Part shown: piece after piece, positions 63,227 to 64,000 of the stretch | Position numbering within the stretch: position 1 is the first letter of the stretch | How the letters are laid out: each line of letters begins with the position of its first letter | NCBI GenBank assembly: GCA_032821775.1 | Contig: JAVLRN010000007.1 | Coordinates: 248,001-312,000, forward strand | Direction of reading: 5' to 3' | DNA from: Sanguinoderma infundibulare | Taxonomy: Eukaryota > Basidiomycota > Agaricomycetes > Polyporales > Polyporaceae | Length of the DNA stretch: 64,000 nucleotides | Translations under genes and position numbers: made by a program | The notes under the pieces: model-generated | Told to the model about the DNA's origin: nothing | Seen by the model: only the letters and a program-made list of their open reading frames with translations | Databases searched by the model: none

Positions 63227-64000
63227 GCGTGGGTGTTGGAGGGTGGGAGACTGGTCGGTGGGTGAGGAGTGAGGAGTTCAAGGAAACGCGGAAGGACTCT
63301 GTGGAAGGAACAAGTGAGGGACCTCCAGTCGCCTCGGTGGGCGTCGGACGTCGCTGTCGGAGGCCGCTCGGAGGAATAGACGAAAAGAGAGAGAGGAGAG
63401 GCGGAGGAGCGACCGTCGACAGAAATCGACAAACGGTAGAGACTCGCAGGGATGGAAAACACGCGCAAACGCGACCGACGCGATGGAACTACTCGCGGGA
63501 ACTCGCAGGACTCGACAGACACAATATGGAGAGGCTGAGAGAGTCACGGAGGAGGACAAGAACTTGCTTCAAGGGCGTCCGACGACCCACATAGATATAG
63601 TGTTTACTCGAGCTGTACTCGCGGCTGAGATCGCCATCGACGAACGTCCACACAACAAAACGGGATCGGACCAAATGAACCGAGAGTGAGCCGATCGTCC
63701 TTCGCCCATGCGTCACACAGGCCGTGCGTGAAGGGATACCTCGGCGCGACACGAGCACGACATTGGCGCTCGCCATACCCCAACAGCGGCGGACGGTCGC
63801 ATCCGCAGTATCTGCGGTCTGCCATCTCCACGCCGTACGCAACATCCAAAGAGGAGAGAGCGAAACATGCGAGAGACCGAGGGCGTGAAACAAAAGTCGG
63901 AAGCGAATAGAATACAAACGGACGAAGACAAATCGCGATGCAATGACCGCTCGGAACAGGCTCTAACGCCACCCTCCTCGATCCATCTGCGAGATTGCTT

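Larger units (their letters stand above)
57455..63972. repeat. Right arm of inverted duplication (best-conserved part)
   Basis: Reverse-complement partner of 11424-17960; exon borders, intergenic spaces and relics all correspond. Similarity weakens within the last 20 bases of the window, so the outer arm boundary may be at or just beyond the end. Confidence 0.9.

Overview
This looks like a chromosomal segment of a filamentous basidiomycete, probably an agaricomycete. Genes are split by many short (about 45-70 nt) GT-AG introns, third codon positions are GC-rich, there are no bacterial signals, and the content (F-box/LRR proteins, expanded MFS families, a fungal auxin-efflux-type carrier, APC amino-acid permease) is typical of that group. 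All models come from reading the sequence by eye; exon ends were set by splice motifs, phase and comparison between the copies inside the window.

The dominant architecture is a large, imperfect inverted segmental duplication. The left arm (about 11.4-32.8 kb, + orientation) reads MFS1 - unknown gene X - MFS relic - MFS2 - GPI16 (minus) / AFG2 (plus) - F-box - MFS relic - MFS3 - AraJ-type MFS (minus). The right arm (about 64.0 back to 49.4 kb) reads the same order on the other strand: MFS6 - X' - relic - MFS5 - GPI16 pseudogene - AFG2 stub - relic - MFS4 - AraJ-type MFS pseudogene. The right arm lacks about 6 kb (most of AFG2 plus the F-box gene) and carries a 488-bp MITE-like insertion. A further partial unit (GPI16 pseudogene, AFG2 stub, relic) lies outside the left arm at 7.5-10.7 kb and carries the same AFG2 deletion junction as the right arm. 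Copy decay is complementary: MFS1 and MFS5 are open while their mirror partners MFS6 and MFS2 are damaged. The two housekeeping genes, GPI16 (GPI transamidase subunit) and AFG2 (AAA ATPase of 60S ribosome maturation), share a divergent promoter, and only the 18.1-24.1 kb pair is near full length.

The spacer between the arms (32.8-49.4 kb) holds an auxin-efflux-type carrier, a second AraJ-type MFS gene, a probably decayed F-box gene and an APC amino-acid permease. Apparently inside a permease intron sits the most unusual object of the window: a 2.4-kb foldback element (46.02-48.41 kb). It has two nearly identical arms of about 0.94 kb, an outward-facing tRNA-like pol III head in each arm, several perfect hairpins nested in the arms, and an array of 36-bp repeats built around the self-complementary GGATGCATCC core, whose flanking arms differ in a compensatory way.

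The first 7.4 kb contain only one gene I can support, a small cysteine-rich protein at 3.4-4.1 kb. An assembly artefact (two haplotypes of a dikaryon joined head to head) is a live alternative for the large inverted repeat and must be excluded with spanning long reads.
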